Source: Paraburkholderia saeva
GTDB taxonomy: Bacteria; Pseudomonadota; Gammaproteobacteria; Burkholderiales; Burkholderiaceae
Direction of reading: 5' to 3'
NCBI RefSeq assembly: GCF_907164555.1
Contig: NZ_CAJQZC010000003.1
Coordinates: 124,001-188,000 of the forward strand
Length of the DNA: 64,000 bases
Shown here one piece after another: positions 36,846 to 50,262 of the stretch (position 1 is the stretch's first letter; every line of letters starts with the position of its first letter). The notes beneath the pieces were generated by a model. It had not been told where the DNA came from and ran no database searches. It saw only the letters and a program-made list of their open reading frames with translations. Made by a program: the position numbers and the translations under genes.

Positions 36846-38752
36846 GCGTGCGGCTCCGGTTTTGCTACCTTGCGTGCATCGTGGCCGAAGGCGTAGTGAC
36901 TGATGTCGCCCGTCAGCCACGCGACGAATGAAAGCGACGGCAGGACGTTCGTTGCAATCGCGTCGCGTACGCGTGCCGGCGTTTCGAAAATCACCTTCCC
37001 CACGGGGATTTCCGCGAACGGTACCGTCTCGTCCGAAAGATTGAGCGCGATGGACAACGTCTCGCCATCGCCAAGCTTCCAGCTCGCCACGAGCGCGTTG
37101 GCATCGTCGCCGTTTTGCGCGCGCAGCACGCGTGCGCCGCGCGCCTTTGCGTGGCGCAGCCGCGGCGTGATGAGTTTCGCGCGCACGGCCAGCGCCGATT
37201 TATAGAAGTGCATCCATTCGAGCTGGTCCGCGCTGTGCGTTTCTTTGGACGCACGTATCGAAGGCGACGACGATGCAAACGTACGCGCGTCGTTAGGATC
37301 GGGAATCTGCGCGCGGCGCTTTTCGTCGCTGAACGCCGAGAAGCGCGCGAACTCGCGGCGACGTCCTTCGCGTACCGCATCCGCGAGGTCGCCGGTGTAG
37401 TCGGTGAAGAAGAAAAACGGTTGCTCCGAGCCGGATTCTTCATCCATGAAGAGGAGGGGAATCTGCGGCGACAGCAGCAAAAGGCCGGTTGCCGCGCGCA
37501 ACGCATCGGGCGCGCACAGCGAACGCAGACGCTCGCCCATTGCGCGATTGCCGATCTGATCGTGATTCTGCAAAAACATGACGAACGATGTGGGCGGCAG
37601 ATGCCGGCTCGCCTCGCCGCGCGGCCGGTTATCGTGTATCGGCGAAGGGTCGCCCTGATAGCCAAACCCTTCGCCGAGAATGCGCGCGAGTCGTTGCACC
37701 GGCTGATCGACGTACGCGCGATAGTAGCCTTCGTGCTCGCCTGTCAGCAGCACGTGCAGCGTGTTGTGCGCGTCGTCGTTCCACTGCGCATCGAAATGCG
37801 TGTCGAGCAGCGTGGCCGTGTTGCGCTCGTTTTCCAGCACGAGATGGACGTGCCTGCCGTGCTGCACGTGCGCGCGAACGTGCTCCGAAAACTCGCGCAG
37901 CCATGCGTCGTTATCGATCGCATGAACCGCGTCGAGACGCAGCCCGTCGAAGCGGTATTCGTCGAGCCAGTAGCGCGCGTTGTCGCAGAAGAACTCGTTC
38001 ACTTCGATGCGATCGAAGTCGATGGCCGGCCCCCAGGGCGTGTGCGTGCCCTCGCGGAAGAACGGCTTCGCGTACTGATGCAGATAGTTGCCGTCGGGAC
38101 CGAAGTGGTTGTACACCACGTCGAGAAACACCTGCAGGCCGAGACCATGCGCGTGATCGACGAGTGCCTTTAGGTCTTCCGGGCGGCCATAGCTGGCGTC
38201 AGGTGCGTAGGGCAGCACGCCGTCATAACCCCAGTTGCGTGTGCCGGGGAAATCGTTAAGCGGCATGAGTTCGATCGCCGTCACGCCTAGATCGACGAGT
38301 GCGGGTAAACGCGCCATGACGCCGCTGTATCCGCCAAGCGCGCCCACGTGCAGTTCGTACAGCACGGTCTCTTCCCACGGCCGGCCATGCCAGTTCGTAT
38401 GCTGCCAGGTGTACGCCCGCGGATCGATCACTTCGCTCGGACCGTGCACGTCCTGGGGCTGAAAGCGCGATGCAGGATCGGGAACCGTGAGACCGCCGTC
38501 GAGGCAATACCGATAGAGCGTGCCCGCGCCGCACGCGACTTCCGCTTCGAACCAGCCGTTGCCGGTGGGGGTCATCGCGACGGATGCCTTCGGCGCGCCG
38601 CCTTCGATTTCGACGGTCACCGCTTTGCATGAAGGCGCCCAGAAGCGAAAACGCGTATGCGGCGTGCTGCTTTCGGCGCCACGCAGCTGCGCGCCGAACG
38701 GCAGGCAGTGCGCGTGATGGCGCTTGTGCGGATCAATCGGACTTTCAGACAT
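36842..38752 (-). CDS. treZ: Maltooligosyl trehalose trehalohydrolase
   Basis: TreZ cuts trehalose from the end of maltooligosyl trehalose. The 636-residue protein has an N-terminal E-set domain (FRFWAPSCKAVTVEIEGG), then the GH13 barrel with VVYNHFGPDGNYL, GLRLDAVHAI (nucleophile Asp), VHLVLENERN (acid/base Glu) and MFLQNHDQIGNRAMG (third Asp). The family-typical start LPFGAQL lies near residue 17. It precedes malQ with a 4-base overlap and follows glgX after 90 nt, completing the TreYZ route. Confidence 0.95.
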   Translation of the reverse strand: MSESPIDPHKRHHAHCLPFGAQLRGAESSTPHTRFRFWAPSCKAVTVEIEGGAPKASVAMTPTGNGWFEAEVACGAGTLYRYCLDGGLTVPDPASRFQPQDVHGPSEVIDPRAYTWQHTNWHGRPWEETVLYELHVGALGGYSGVMARLPALVDLGVTAIELMPLNDFPGTRNWGYDGVLPYAPDASYGRPEDLKALVDHAHGLGLQVFLDVVYNHFGPDGNYLHQYAKPFFREGTHTPWGPAIDFDRIEVNEFFCDNARYWLDEYRFDGLRLDAVHAIDNDAWLREFSEHVRAHVQHGRHVHLVLENERNTATLLDTHFDAQWNDDAHNTLHVLLTGEHEGYYRAYVDQPVQRLARILGEGFGYQGDPSPIHDNRPRGEASRHLPPTSFVMFLQNHDQIGNRAMGERLRSLCAPDALRAATGLLLLSPQIPLLFMDEESGSEQPFFFFTDYTGDLADAVREGRRREFARFSAFSDEKRRAQIPDPNDARTFASSSPSIRASKETHSADQLEWMHFYKSALAVRAKLITPRLRHAKARGARVLRAQNGDDANALVASWKLGDGETLSIALNLSDETVPFAEIPVGKVIFETPARVRDAIATNVLPSLSFVAWLTGDISHYAFGHDARKVAKPEPHA

Positions 38753-38842
38753 GATTCGTCACCATTCGGTTTTCACGTCGCACGGCCCGGATGTCCCCGC
38801 TGGCGGGACAGTCGAACCCGTTTGCGACGTACGCGGCGCGGC

Positions 38843-41044
38843 TCATTCGTGTTCGGGCGCGCCGCCCGGATCGGGCGGCAACGCTGTCAACAGACGCGGT
38901 CCGTACTGTGCGCCTGCACGCCAGCCCGCCTGCCAGTCCGCGTCGCCTACAGGCAGCGCGCCAACCACGACGAGCGCATGCGCGGCGACTTCGAGCGTGG
39001 GCGTGGCAAGCGGATGCGACGGCGCTTCGGGGCGGGCCGTATCGAGCAGCACATTCCATTCCAGATGAGGCGGAGGCGGAGCGAACATCAGCGCCTCCGA
39101 CGATGCATTCAACATCATCAACAATACTTCCGTCTGACCATTCAGATCGGACCCGGCGCGACGCAGGGTCAGCGCACGTCCTTGGGGGTCCTGCCACGCT
39201 TCGATTGTCAAAGGCTCGCCGCGTTCATCGAACCATCCAATATCGTAAAGGCCCGGCAGCACTTCGTGATCGCCGAACAGAAAACGCGTCTCGCGCAGCA
39301 GCGGATGCGCCTTGCGCAACGCGATCACGCGTGAGACGAATTCTGTCATCCGCGCGCCGCTTGGCAGCGTCGCACGTTCCCAGTCGAGCCAGGAAATCTC
39401 GTTATCCTGACAGTATGCGTTGTTGTTGCCCTGCTGCGTGCGGCCGAACTCGTCACCGGCGAGAAAGAGCGGCGTGCCGAGCGCGGTGAAGAGCGTCGCG
39501 ACCATCGAACGCGCCACGCGCGCGCGGGTTTCGATGATCGCCGGGTCGTCGGTCGGGCCTTCGACGCCCCAGTTCCGGCTGCAGTTTTCGTTGTGGCCGT
39601 CGTTGTTGCCTTCGGTGTTCGCCTCGTTGTGTTTGTGCTCGTAGGCGGTGAGATCGGCGAGCGTGAAGCCGTCGTGCGAAGCCACGAAATTGACCGACGC
39701 CCATGGCTTTCTGCTGCGGCGGTTGAAGAGGTCGGCCGATCCTGTCAGACGCGCCGCCAGATCGGGACGAAGCCCGGCGTCGCCGCGCCAGAAACGGCGA
39801 ACGGTATCGCGGAAGCGGTCGTTCCATTCGCTGAATCCCGGCGGATGATTGCCGAGCTGATAGCCGCCCGGCCCGATATCCCATGGCTCGGAAATGAGCT
39901 TGCGTTGTGAGAGCACGGGATCCTGGCGGATCGCATCGAAGAATCCCGAACCGGGATCGAAACCGGCGTATTCGCGACCGAGCGTCACGCCGAGATCGAA
40001 ACGGAAGCCGTCGATATTGAACGCGGTCGACCAGTAGCGCAGCGAATCCATCACCATCTGCAATACGCGCGGATGCTGGATGTTCAGCGTATTGCCGCAG
40101 CCGGTGTCGTTGATGTGATGCCGCTCGTCGCCGGGTATCAGCCGGTAGTAGCTCGCGTTGTCGAGGCCGCGCCATGAGACGGTCGGTCCCTGTTCGTTGC
40201 CTTCGCACGTGTGGTTGTAGACCACGTCGAGAATCACTTCGATGCCCGCCGCGTGCAGCTGGCGCACGGCGATGCGCATTTCGTCGAGCCGGTGCGTCGA
40301 CAGATACGACGGCTCCGGCGCAAAGAACGCGGCGGTGTTGTAGCCCCAGTAGTTATGCAGGCCGCGGCTCACCAGAAACCGGTCGTTCAGAAGCGCGTGC
40401 ACCGGCAGCAGTTCCACCGCGGTCACGCCGAGCTTGAGCAGATGGTCGATGAAGTCGGGCGACGTGAGCGCGGCGAACGTGCCACGTTCGTGCTGACGCA
40501 GGTTGGGCCGCATCATCGACGCGCCGCGCAGATGCGCCTCGTACATCACCGTTTCGCCCCACGGCACGTTCGGGCGCGCATCGTGCGACCAGTCGAACGC
40601 TTCGTCGATCACGACGCATTTCGGCATCGCCGGTGCGGAATCGCGGCGGTCGATCGACAGATCGAGCCGGTTCGAATGCACGCGATAGCCGAAGAGCGCG
40701 TCGGACCAGCGGAACTGTCCGACAAGTTTGCGCGCGTACGGATCGAGCAGCAGCTTGTGCGGGTTGAAGCGATGGCCGTGCTGCGGCTGGTAAGGGCCGT
40801 CGGCACGAAAGCCGTAGACGGTGCCCGGATGCGCGCCCGGCAGATAACCATGCCAGACCTCGTCGGTGCATTCGGGCATGTCGAAACGCATCAGCTCCTT
40901 GCGGCCAGTCGGGTCGAACAGGCACAGCTGCAAGCGCTGTGCGTTCGCGGAGAACACGGCGAAGTTCACGCCGAGACCATCCCAGCTGGCCCCAAGCGGA
41001 TAGCAAGAACCCGGCAACAGCCGGTCGGGCAATGCGTGCGACAT
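38843..41044 (-). CDS. glgX: Glycogen debranching enzyme GlgX
   Basis: GlgX hydrolyses alpha-1,6 bonds in limit dextrin, releasing short linear maltodextrins. The 733-residue isoamylase-type GH13 protein has an N-terminal CBM48 domain (LGASWDGLGVNFAVFS), VVYNHTCEGNE, GFRFDLGVTLGRE (nucleophile Asp), LISEPWDIGPGGYQLG (Glu) and FVASHDGFTLADL (Asp). The ATG at 41044 gives the usual short leader. It sits between glgB and treZ, with 116 nt to glgB, and supplies maltodextrin to TreY and MalQ. Confidence 0.96.
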   Translation of the reverse strand: MSHALPDRLLPGSCYPLGASWDGLGVNFAVFSANAQRLQLCLFDPTGRKELMRFDMPECTDEVWHGYLPGAHPGTVYGFRADGPYQPQHGHRFNPHKLLLDPYARKLVGQFRWSDALFGYRVHSNRLDLSIDRRDSAPAMPKCVVIDEAFDWSHDARPNVPWGETVMYEAHLRGASMMRPNLRQHERGTFAALTSPDFIDHLLKLGVTAVELLPVHALLNDRFLVSRGLHNYWGYNTAAFFAPEPSYLSTHRLDEMRIAVRQLHAAGIEVILDVVYNHTCEGNEQGPTVSWRGLDNASYYRLIPGDERHHINDTGCGNTLNIQHPRVLQMVMDSLRYWSTAFNIDGFRFDLGVTLGREYAGFDPGSGFFDAIRQDPVLSQRKLISEPWDIGPGGYQLGNHPPGFSEWNDRFRDTVRRFWRGDAGLRPDLAARLTGSADLFNRRSRKPWASVNFVASHDGFTLADLTAYEHKHNEANTEGNNDGHNENCSRNWGVEGPTDDPAIIETRARVARSMVATLFTALGTPLFLAGDEFGRTQQGNNNAYCQDNEISWLDWERATLPSGARMTEFVSRVIALRKAHPLLRETRFLFGDHEVLPGLYDIGWFDERGEPLTIEAWQDPQGRALTLRRAGSDLNGQTEVLLMMLNASSEALMFAPPPPHLEWNVLLDTARPEAPSHPLATPTLEVAAHALVVVGALPVGDADWQAGWRAGAQYGPRLLTALPPDPGGAPEHE

Positions 41045-41160
41045 GATTCCCGTTCCTTGTTCTGATTTGTGCGCTATCGGGAACTACAGGCTGCAGCGGG
41101 GCGCGCATCGGTGCACTGATCGTGCGGTTCTTCGTACACGCCGGGCACTCCACACCGCGT

Positions 41161-43363
<2,203 letters not shown>

Positions 43364-43371
<8 letters not shown>

Positions 43372-46300
43372 GGTCGCCCCCGCCCTGCGGGTTCGGTGCA
43401 GCATGATCGTGCTGCGGCGCGCCGGTATCGCCGAGCATGCGGCTTGCGAGCGCCGCGAGCCCCCGCACTGGCAGGCCGAGCCACGTCGGCCGGTTGGCGG
43501 CCTCGTAACGGATCTCGTAGGCGGCCTTCTCGATCAGGAACAGATCGAGCAGCGCTTCTTCGAACGCTGGTTCGACGAGCGGTTGCGGCGCGCCGGTGAC
43601 GGCGTTGCGATATTCATCGAGGAAGGCCTGCGTTGCATAGCCCCGGAAGCGGTCGAAGAGGGCGCGCTTGCGATCGGCAACCTGCTGCGGCGCGTTTTCC
43701 ATCGTGGATTGCGCGGCCGCGCTCGCGTACGAAAGCGAGCGCATCAAGCCCGCGACATCGCGCAGTGGGCTCGACTTCATGCGCCGCTCTTCGAGCGTGC
43801 GCGCCGGTTCGCCTTCGAAATCGATGAGGTACGCATCGCCCTGCGCGACCAGCACCTGGCCCAGATGGAAGTCGCCGTGAATGCGGATGCGCAGTGCCTT
43901 TGCGTCGGTTGGCACGAGTTTCGACACGGCTTCGGTGAGCAACGCGCGCCGGTCGAGCAGGCTCTTCGCGAGATCGCGCGTGTCGTCGACGAGGTGGTCG
44001 ACGCGTTCCGCGAGCATGTCGAGCGCGGTCGCGAGCAACGACTGCGTGCCGTCGACCCACGCCTTCACCTGCGCGGGAGATGCGGTCTCGGGCGCGAATG
44101 CGGCATCGCCCGATGGCGACGCAAGCGCGACATGCAGCTCGCCGAGCCGTCTGCCGATGATGCCCGCGAAAGAACAGTAGCCGTCGATCGCTTCTTCTTC
44201 GTTCGCGCGGTCGGGCGACTGTTCGACGCCGTCGGTCGTGAACGCCAGTTCATCCACAAACCGGCGCAGATAATCGAGCGCCCAGTTCCACGCGTCGCCC
44301 TGGTTGTCGACGAAGCCCTGCAGGATCGCGAGCGTGTGCGGCACGCCGGCAGGATCAACGCGCACGACTTCGCCGAAAAGCGGCGCCGTGTTTTGATAGC
44401 CGAGCTGCGTCAGGTAGCGGCTCATTTCCGCTTCCGGGTGAATGCCGTCGACGAGCCGCCGCACGAGCTTCAGCACGATCGCGTCGGCGACAACGAGCGA
44501 GCTGTTGCTCTGCTCGGCCGCGAGCCAGCGGATTTCCGGCCGGTCGCCCAGGTCGAGTTCGTCGAACCGGTCGGTTGGAATGAAGCAGATCTCGCTCTTC
44601 TGTACAGTTGGAATGACCGCGCGCTCGCGCAGCTTGCGCAGCACGCCGTGCGCGAATTGCGGCAACGAGAACGCGTCCGTCAGATGCCCGATGTTGCGCA
44701 CGCGCCGCACGCGCGCAAGCGCGAGCTGCATGAAGAGCGGCGTGGTGGTGTCGCTGCCCCATGTAATCGCAAGTGGCACGACATAGCGTTCCGTATGATT
44801 GCCGACATCCGCTTCGATTTCGGTGAAAGCGAATCCCGCGTCGGGAATCGTCGTGAGCGCGGCGAGACGTACGGCCTGCAGTTTCTGGTCTTTCGACGCA
44901 AACCAGCGCCGCCGTGTAAGCCACGAGGGCAGCACTTCCGATTCGAGCAGACGGACGTTCTCCGGGGTCGGGCCGAGCTGGCCTTCGCGGATCACGATCG
45001 TGACGAACTCGGGCAGCGGCTCCGAATGCGCCTGGCTCCATGTCGGGCGCTGGCTGCCCGGGCAAAGCAGGAACCACAGAAAACCATAGGGCGGGAACGT
45101 CAGCAGATAGGTCAGCTGCCCGATCGCCGGGAACACGGAATCGGCGGTCATTTCGATCGGCACGGTGCCCGCGAATTCGGACAGGTCGAGTTCGACGGCC
45201 TGCGGCGCACGCGAAAGATTCGCGACGCAGAGAATCGTCGGCTCGTCCGGTACTTCGCGCAGATACGCGAGAATCTTGCGGTTTTCCGGCTTCAGGAAGC
45301 GGATCGTGCCGCGGCCGAACGCGCGCTTCGCGCGCCGCGTGGCGAGCATGCGGCGCGTCCAGTTCAGCAGCGAATGCGGATCGCGGCTTTGCGATTCGAC
45401 GTTGACCGCGTCGTAGCCGTAGAGCGAGCCCATCACGGGCGGCAGCACCAGCTGTTCAGGATCGGCACGCGAAAAACCGCCGTTACGGTCCGACGACCAT
45501 TGCATCGGCGTGCGCACGCCGTCGCGGTCGCCCAGGTGAATGTTGTCGCCCATGCCGAGTTCGTCGCCGTAATAGATGACCGGCGTGCCCGGCATCGAAA
45601 GCAACAGCGAATTGATCAGTTCGATGCGTCTGCGGTCGCGTTCCATCAGCGGCGCAAGCCGGCGACGAATGCCGAGGTTCAGACGCGCGCGCCGGTCGCT
45701 CGCGTACGTGTTCCACAGATAGTCGCGCTCGGAATCGGTGACCATTTCCAGCGTGAGTTCATCGTGATTGCGCAGGAAAATCGCCCACTGGTTCGTCTCG
45801 CCGAGGTCCGGCGTCTGCCGCATGATGTCGGTGATCGGGAAGCGGTCTTCGCTCGCAATCGACATGTAGATGCGCGGCATCAGCGGAAAGTGGAACGCCA
45901 TGTGGCATTCGTCTTCGTCGCCGAAATACTCTTTCACGTCTTCCGGCCACTGGTTCGCTTCGGCGAGCAGCATCCGGTTCGGATATTCGGCGTCGATGGT
46001 CGCGCGAATCTTTTTCAGAACCGCGTGCGTTTCCGGCAGGTTTTCATTGTTCGTGCCTTCGCGCTCGACGAGGTACGGCACTGCATCGAGCCGCAGACCG
46101 TCGATGCCCATGTCGAGCCAGAACCGCATTACCTGCAGCACTTCTTTCAGCACGGCCGGATTATCGAAGTTCAGATCCGGCTGATGCGAGTAGAAACGAT
46201 GCCAGTAGTACGCGCCCGCAACCGGATCGTGCGTCCAGTTCGACGGCTCGGAATCGATGAAGATGATCCGTGTTTCCGTGTACTTCTGGTCGGTATCGGA

Positions 46301-46822
46301 CCACACGTAGTAGTTGCGATGGTTCGAGCCCGGTTTTGCGTGACGCGCACGCTGGAACCACGGGTGTTGATCCGACGTATGGTTGATCACCAGTTCGGTA
46401 ATCACGCGGATACCGCGCGCGTGCGCTTCCTGGATGAAGTGTTTGACGTCGGAGAGATTGCCGTAATCCGGGTGGACGTTGCGGTAATCGGCGATGTCGT
46501 AGCCATCGTCGCGTCGCGGCGACGGATAGAACGGCAGCAGCCAGATCGCATCCACGCCGAGTTCGGCGATGTAGTCGAGCTTCGCGATCAGGCCGGGAAA
46601 ATCGCCAACGCCGTCGTTATTCGCATCGAAGAACGACTTGATGTGGACCTGGTAGATGATTGCGTCCTTGTACCAGAGCGGATCGTCGCTCAACGTTGAG
46701 GGCTTGCCGCGCCGCGATCCGGCCTTGTGCGGTTTGGGATGACCAACCGGTGCTGCTACGCTGGTCGTCGCGCCTGTCGAGCGCGCATGCGAGGAGCTTT
46801 CGGGTGTGTCGTCGCGTTTCAT
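43364..46822 (-). CDS. treS: Trehalose synthase fused to maltokinase
   Basis: A 1152-residue bifunctional protein. The N-terminal GH13 half (about residues 45-600) interconverts trehalose and maltose. It shows [49 protein letters not shown] (nucleophile), [11 protein letters not shown] (Glu) and [13 protein letters not shown]. The C-terminal half (about 640-1130) is a maltokinase of aminoglycoside-phosphotransferase fold, with [12 protein letters not shown] (catalytic Asp) and [17 protein letters not shown] (metal-binding Asp). It would convert trehalose via maltose to maltose-1-phosphate, the GlgE donor, in one polypeptide. The ATG at 46822 overlaps the glgE stop as ATGA. Confidence 0.96.
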
Positions 46823-49800
46823 ATCGCACCTTCGTTCGGCGAGTCGACGTGAGTGTCCGCGTCGGTCTCACCGTGGTTGTCAGGGATGTCGCGGGGCAAT
46901 CCGCCAGCGGGTGCAATGCGCCAGATCACAAACGGTTGCGTGCCGGGATCGAGCCGCACGTGTTGCCACCTTCCGTACCATTCGAAACGCTGGCCCGTCA
47001 TCTGGTCGACGACCTCGATCGCGGCCTGATCGTTCAGATGCCAGTGCGCGAACGTCGCCCATGAAAGCTCGATATCCGCGCCCTGTTCGTTGAACGGATC
47101 GAGATTGATCGCAACGATGATGACGTTGTCGCGCGCTTCGGTGGCTTTCTCGAAGAACAGGATGTGCTCGTTGTGCGCGGGCAGGAACGTGATGTTCAGA
47201 TGCGTGTGCAGCGCAGGATTCGCGCGGCGAATGCGGTTGAGCGCAGTGATCTCGCCGACGATGTTGCCGGGCCGGTTCCAGTCCCACGCGCGCAGCTGGT
47301 ACTTCTCGGAATCGAGATATTCCTCGCTGTTCGGCAGCGCGGCGGCTTCGCACAGTTCGAAGCCGCTATAGACGCCCCATAGCCCCGACAGCGTCGCGGC
47401 CAGCGCCGCGCGAATCACGAAGCCCGTGCGTCCCTGCGACTGCAGATGGCGCGGGTTGATGTCGGGCGTGTTGACGAAGAAATTCGGCCGGTAGACTTCG
47501 CGCGCGCTGCTTTGCGTGAGTTCAGTCAGATACTCCGTGAAGTCGCGCTTCGACTCACGCCACGTGAAATACGTGTACGACTGCGAGTAGCCGATCTTGG
47601 CGAGCCGGTTCATCATGCGCGGCCGCGTGAACGCCTCGGCGAGAAAGATCGTGTCGGGGTGCCGTGCGCACACGTCCGCGATCATCCATTCCCAGAACGG
47701 CAACGGCTTCGTATGCGGGTTGTCGACGCGGAAGATATGCACGCCCGCGTCGATCCAGAACAGGATCACATCGCGCAATGCGATCCACAGGTCGGGCTTC
47801 GCGTCGTGCGCATAGAAGTCCGGATTCACGATGTCTTGATACTTCTTCGGCGGATTTTCGGCGTAGCGCAGCGTGCCGTCGGGGCGCCATGCGAACCATG
47901 TCGGATGCTCCTTCAGCCACGGATGATCCGGCGAACACTGGATCGCGAAGTCGAGGGCGATTTCGAGGCCGTGATCGTGCGCGGCGGCCAGCATGCGTTT
48001 GAAGTCGTCGAGTGTGCCGAGTTCGGGATGCACGGCCGTATGGCCGCCTTCCTTGCCGCCAATCGCGTACGGACTGCCGACGTCGCCTTCAAGCGCATTC
48101 AGCGTGTTGTTGCGTCCCTTGCGGTTCGCGACGCCGATTGGATGAATCGGCGGAAAGTACAGCACGTCGAAGCCCATGTCGCGAATACGCGGCAACTTCG
48201 TGATCACATCGGCGAACGTACCGTGGCGGTGCACGTCGTCGCTCATCGAACGCGGGAAGATTTCGTACCAGCTTGCAAAGCGCGCAGCGGCACGCTCCGA
48301 TTCGATCCGGTAAATAACCGGATCGCGCGTGAGGAATGGCCGGTGGTGCGCGGCGGCGACCGCTTTCGCCGTCGTCGGCGCGAGCAGCAGTTCGATGCGC
48401 CCCGCTGTATCCGCTTTCGCGAATTCGCGGACGATGCGCGTGAGCGGTTCCGTTATCGCGCCCTCAACCGTCTCCACTTCGGCGAGCACGAGCGCGAAGA
48501 GATGACTCGCCTCGTCGATTTCGAGTTCGATGGTCTGGCCGGCCTTCAGCTTCTTCTGTATGTGCTCGGCGAGCGACGCGAAGTCGTCGCGCCACGCGGT
48601 GACTGTGAATTCATGGCGGCCAATGCGTTCGAGCGGAATGCGCGCCGACCAGAGATCGTTGCCGGCGGGCTGCGCGGGAGACATCGGCGCTTCGTGCCAG
48701 ACGGTTTCGTCGGCGGCGCGCCAGATGACGGCCGCGGCGATCCTGTCGTGGCCCTCGGCGAAGATGGCCGCTCGCACCTCCACACGCTCGCCGACGATGC
48801 GTTTCACCGGGAAACGCCCGCCGTCGATCGAAGGCGTCACGCTTTCGATCGCCACGCGCGCTGCGGCGATGGCGTCCATCACGGTCTTGTGGCCGCTGCG
48901 CTTGCCGCTCGCCTTGTCGACAGGCGGCGCGAGAACGACCGGCTTGTCGGCGCGCGCGCTAAACAGCCTGCACGCACCGGGTTTCAGCGTGAACGGCGTC
49001 AGCGGGCGCTTCGGCACATCGGTGGGGTCCTTGTCGAGCGCGGCGAAACGCGTGAAGCTGCCCGGCACGCCGTCGAGGAAGCGCGCCGGATCGACCCGCA
49101 CCGGCACGTCGCGATCGGGATTGACGACGATTAGCACGGCTTCGCCCGCGTCGCGCAGATCGGCGCGGTTGCCGCGCAGCAGCACCGTCGCCGGCGCGCC
49201 CGGTCCGCTCAGCGCGCGTAGTTCGCCGGACGTGCCGAGCGTGTTCAGCTCGCGCTGCAACGCGTTCGCGTGCGCGATTTCTTTCGTCAGGTCAAAGCGC
49301 GCCGACGCACGCGCGTGCGCGTAGTCGGCTTCGTTGCCGCGTGTGTATGACATCGGCAGCGCCATGCCGTACTCGAAGCCCATGGGCACGAGCCAGCCAG
49401 TGCCGACGGCCGCCGCCACGTTCAGCGCGCGCCGGTAAACACGCTCGATGGCACCCGCATCGTGCACGTCAGGCAGGTCGGCGACGAGGCGCGTGCCATA
49501 GGGCGCCTCGGGAAACGCAATGGGCGGCGCGACGCGCGTGAGCATTGCGTGCTCCTCGGTGAGCCATGCAGCGCGAAAATCCCACCAGCGCGCGGATGAA
49601 AACACGCTGTCAAAGCCGGCGCTCGCCAGTTTCATCACATCGTCACGCGAAAGGCCTGGCGTGGCGGCGAGAAACCGCACGTCGGGATGGCGGGCGCGTA
49701 CGCCGTCGCCGAGCTTTCGCCATGCGTCGGCGGGCACATGCTGGGGCGAGTCGAGGCGAAACCCGCCAATGCCCGCTGCGGCGAGCGCCGAGAGCTTCTG

Positions 49801-50262
49801 CGTCCACCAGTCGAGCAGGTGGCCCGTGGACTCAGGGTTCGCGAAGTTGGCGTACGCCACATTGTCTTCGCGCAGCCCGTGGCGCGGATCGAGCCGCGCT
49901 TCCTCGGGCTCGAACGGATGAAACCAGCCGGCGTGATCGCGAAACAGCGCGCCGTCGGCGGCAACGCGGTCGGGCACGATGTCGAGCAGCACCGTCAGCC
50001 TGTGTCCGCGCGCTGCGGTGACGAGTTCGTGCAGGGCGTCCGTGGCTGGCTGATGGGCATCGAACACGGGGTGCAGCCGGTCGTGATCGGCGACGATCTG
50101 GCCGTGGTTCGCCGTTCCGGGCTGGAACGGTGCGCCGATCAGCACATGATCGAAGCCAAGCGATGCTGCATGTTCAAACTGGGCGGCCCAGGCCTCGAGC
50201 GGTCCGACGAGGAGGGGATGAAGGAAATAGATCCGCGGCGCGTAAGCGTGGGGAAGTTCCAT
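46819..50262 (-). CDS. glgE: Alpha-1,4-glucan:maltose-1-phosphate maltosyltransferase with extra N-terminal GH13-like domain
   Basis: GlgE extends alpha-1,4-glucan by two glucose units from maltose-1-phosphate. The canonical enzyme occupies about residues 468-1147: RVAIESVTPSIDGGRFPVKR begins its N-domain, IHPIGVANRKGRNN and CSPDHPWL lie in the barrel, FRVDNPHTKPLPFW holds the nucleophile Asp (about 845) and IFLAEAFTRP the acid/base Glu (about 873). The first about 465 residues form a second GH13-like barrel with eroded active site: DIVPDRVA instead of D-x-V-x-N-H, GFRLDSPQHV keeps the Asp, but FLAATPG lacks the Glu. The total of 1147 residues far exceeds the about 660-700 usual for GlgE. First gene of the minus-strand cluster. 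Confidence 0.95.
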   Translation of the reverse strand: MELPHAYAPRIYFLHPLLVGPLEAWAAQFEHAASLGFDHVLIGAPFQPGTANHGQIVADHDRLHPVFDAHQPATDALHELVTAARGHRLTVLLDIVPDRVAADGALFRDHAGWFHPFEPEEARLDPRHGLREDNVAYANFANPESTGHLLDWWTQKLSALAAAGIGGFRLDSPQHVPADAWRKLGDGVRARHPDVRFLAATPGLSRDDVMKLASAGFDSVFSSARWWDFRAAWLTEEHAMLTRVAPPIAFPEAPYGTRLVADLPDVHDAGAIERVYRRALNVAAAVGTGWLVPMGFEYGMALPMSYTRGNEADYAHARASARFDLTKEIAHANALQRELNTLGTSGELRALSGPGAPATVLLRGNRADLRDAGEAVLIVVNPDRDVPVRVDPARFLDGVPGSFTRFAALDKDPTDVPKRPLTPFTLKPGACRLFSARADKPVVLAPPVDKASGKRSGHKTVMDAIAAARVAIESVTPSIDGGRFPVKRIVGERVEVRAAIFAEGHDRIAAAVIWRAADETVWHEAPMSPAQPAGNDLWSARIPLERIGRHEFTVTAWRDDFASLAEHIQKKLKAGQTIELEIDEASHLFALVLAEVETVEGAITEPLTRIVREFAKADTAGRIELLLAPTTAKAVAAAHHRPFLTRDPVIYRIESERAAARFASWYEIFPRSMSDDVHRHGTFADVITKLPRIRDMGFDVLYFPPIHPIGVANRKGRNNTLNALEGDVGSPYAIGGKEGGHTAVHPELGTLDDFKRMLAAAHDHGLEIALDFAIQCSPDHPWLKEHPTWFAWRPDGTLRYAENPPKKYQDIVNPDFYAHDAKPDLWIALRDVILFWIDAGVHIFRVDNPHTKPLPFWEWMIADVCARHPDTIFLAEAFTRPRMMNRLAKIGYSQSYTYFTWRESKRDFTEYLTELTQSSAREVYRPNFFVNTPDINPRHLQSQGRTGFVIRAALAATLSGLWGVYSGFELCEAAALPNSEEYLDSEKYQLRAWDWNRPGNIVGEITALNRIRRANPALHTHLNITFLPAHNEHILFFEKATEARDNVIIVAINLDPFNEQGADIELSWATFAHWHLNDQAAIEVVDQMTGQRFEWYGRWQHVRLDPGTQPFVIWRIAPAGGLPRDIPDNHGETDADTHVDSPNEGAI

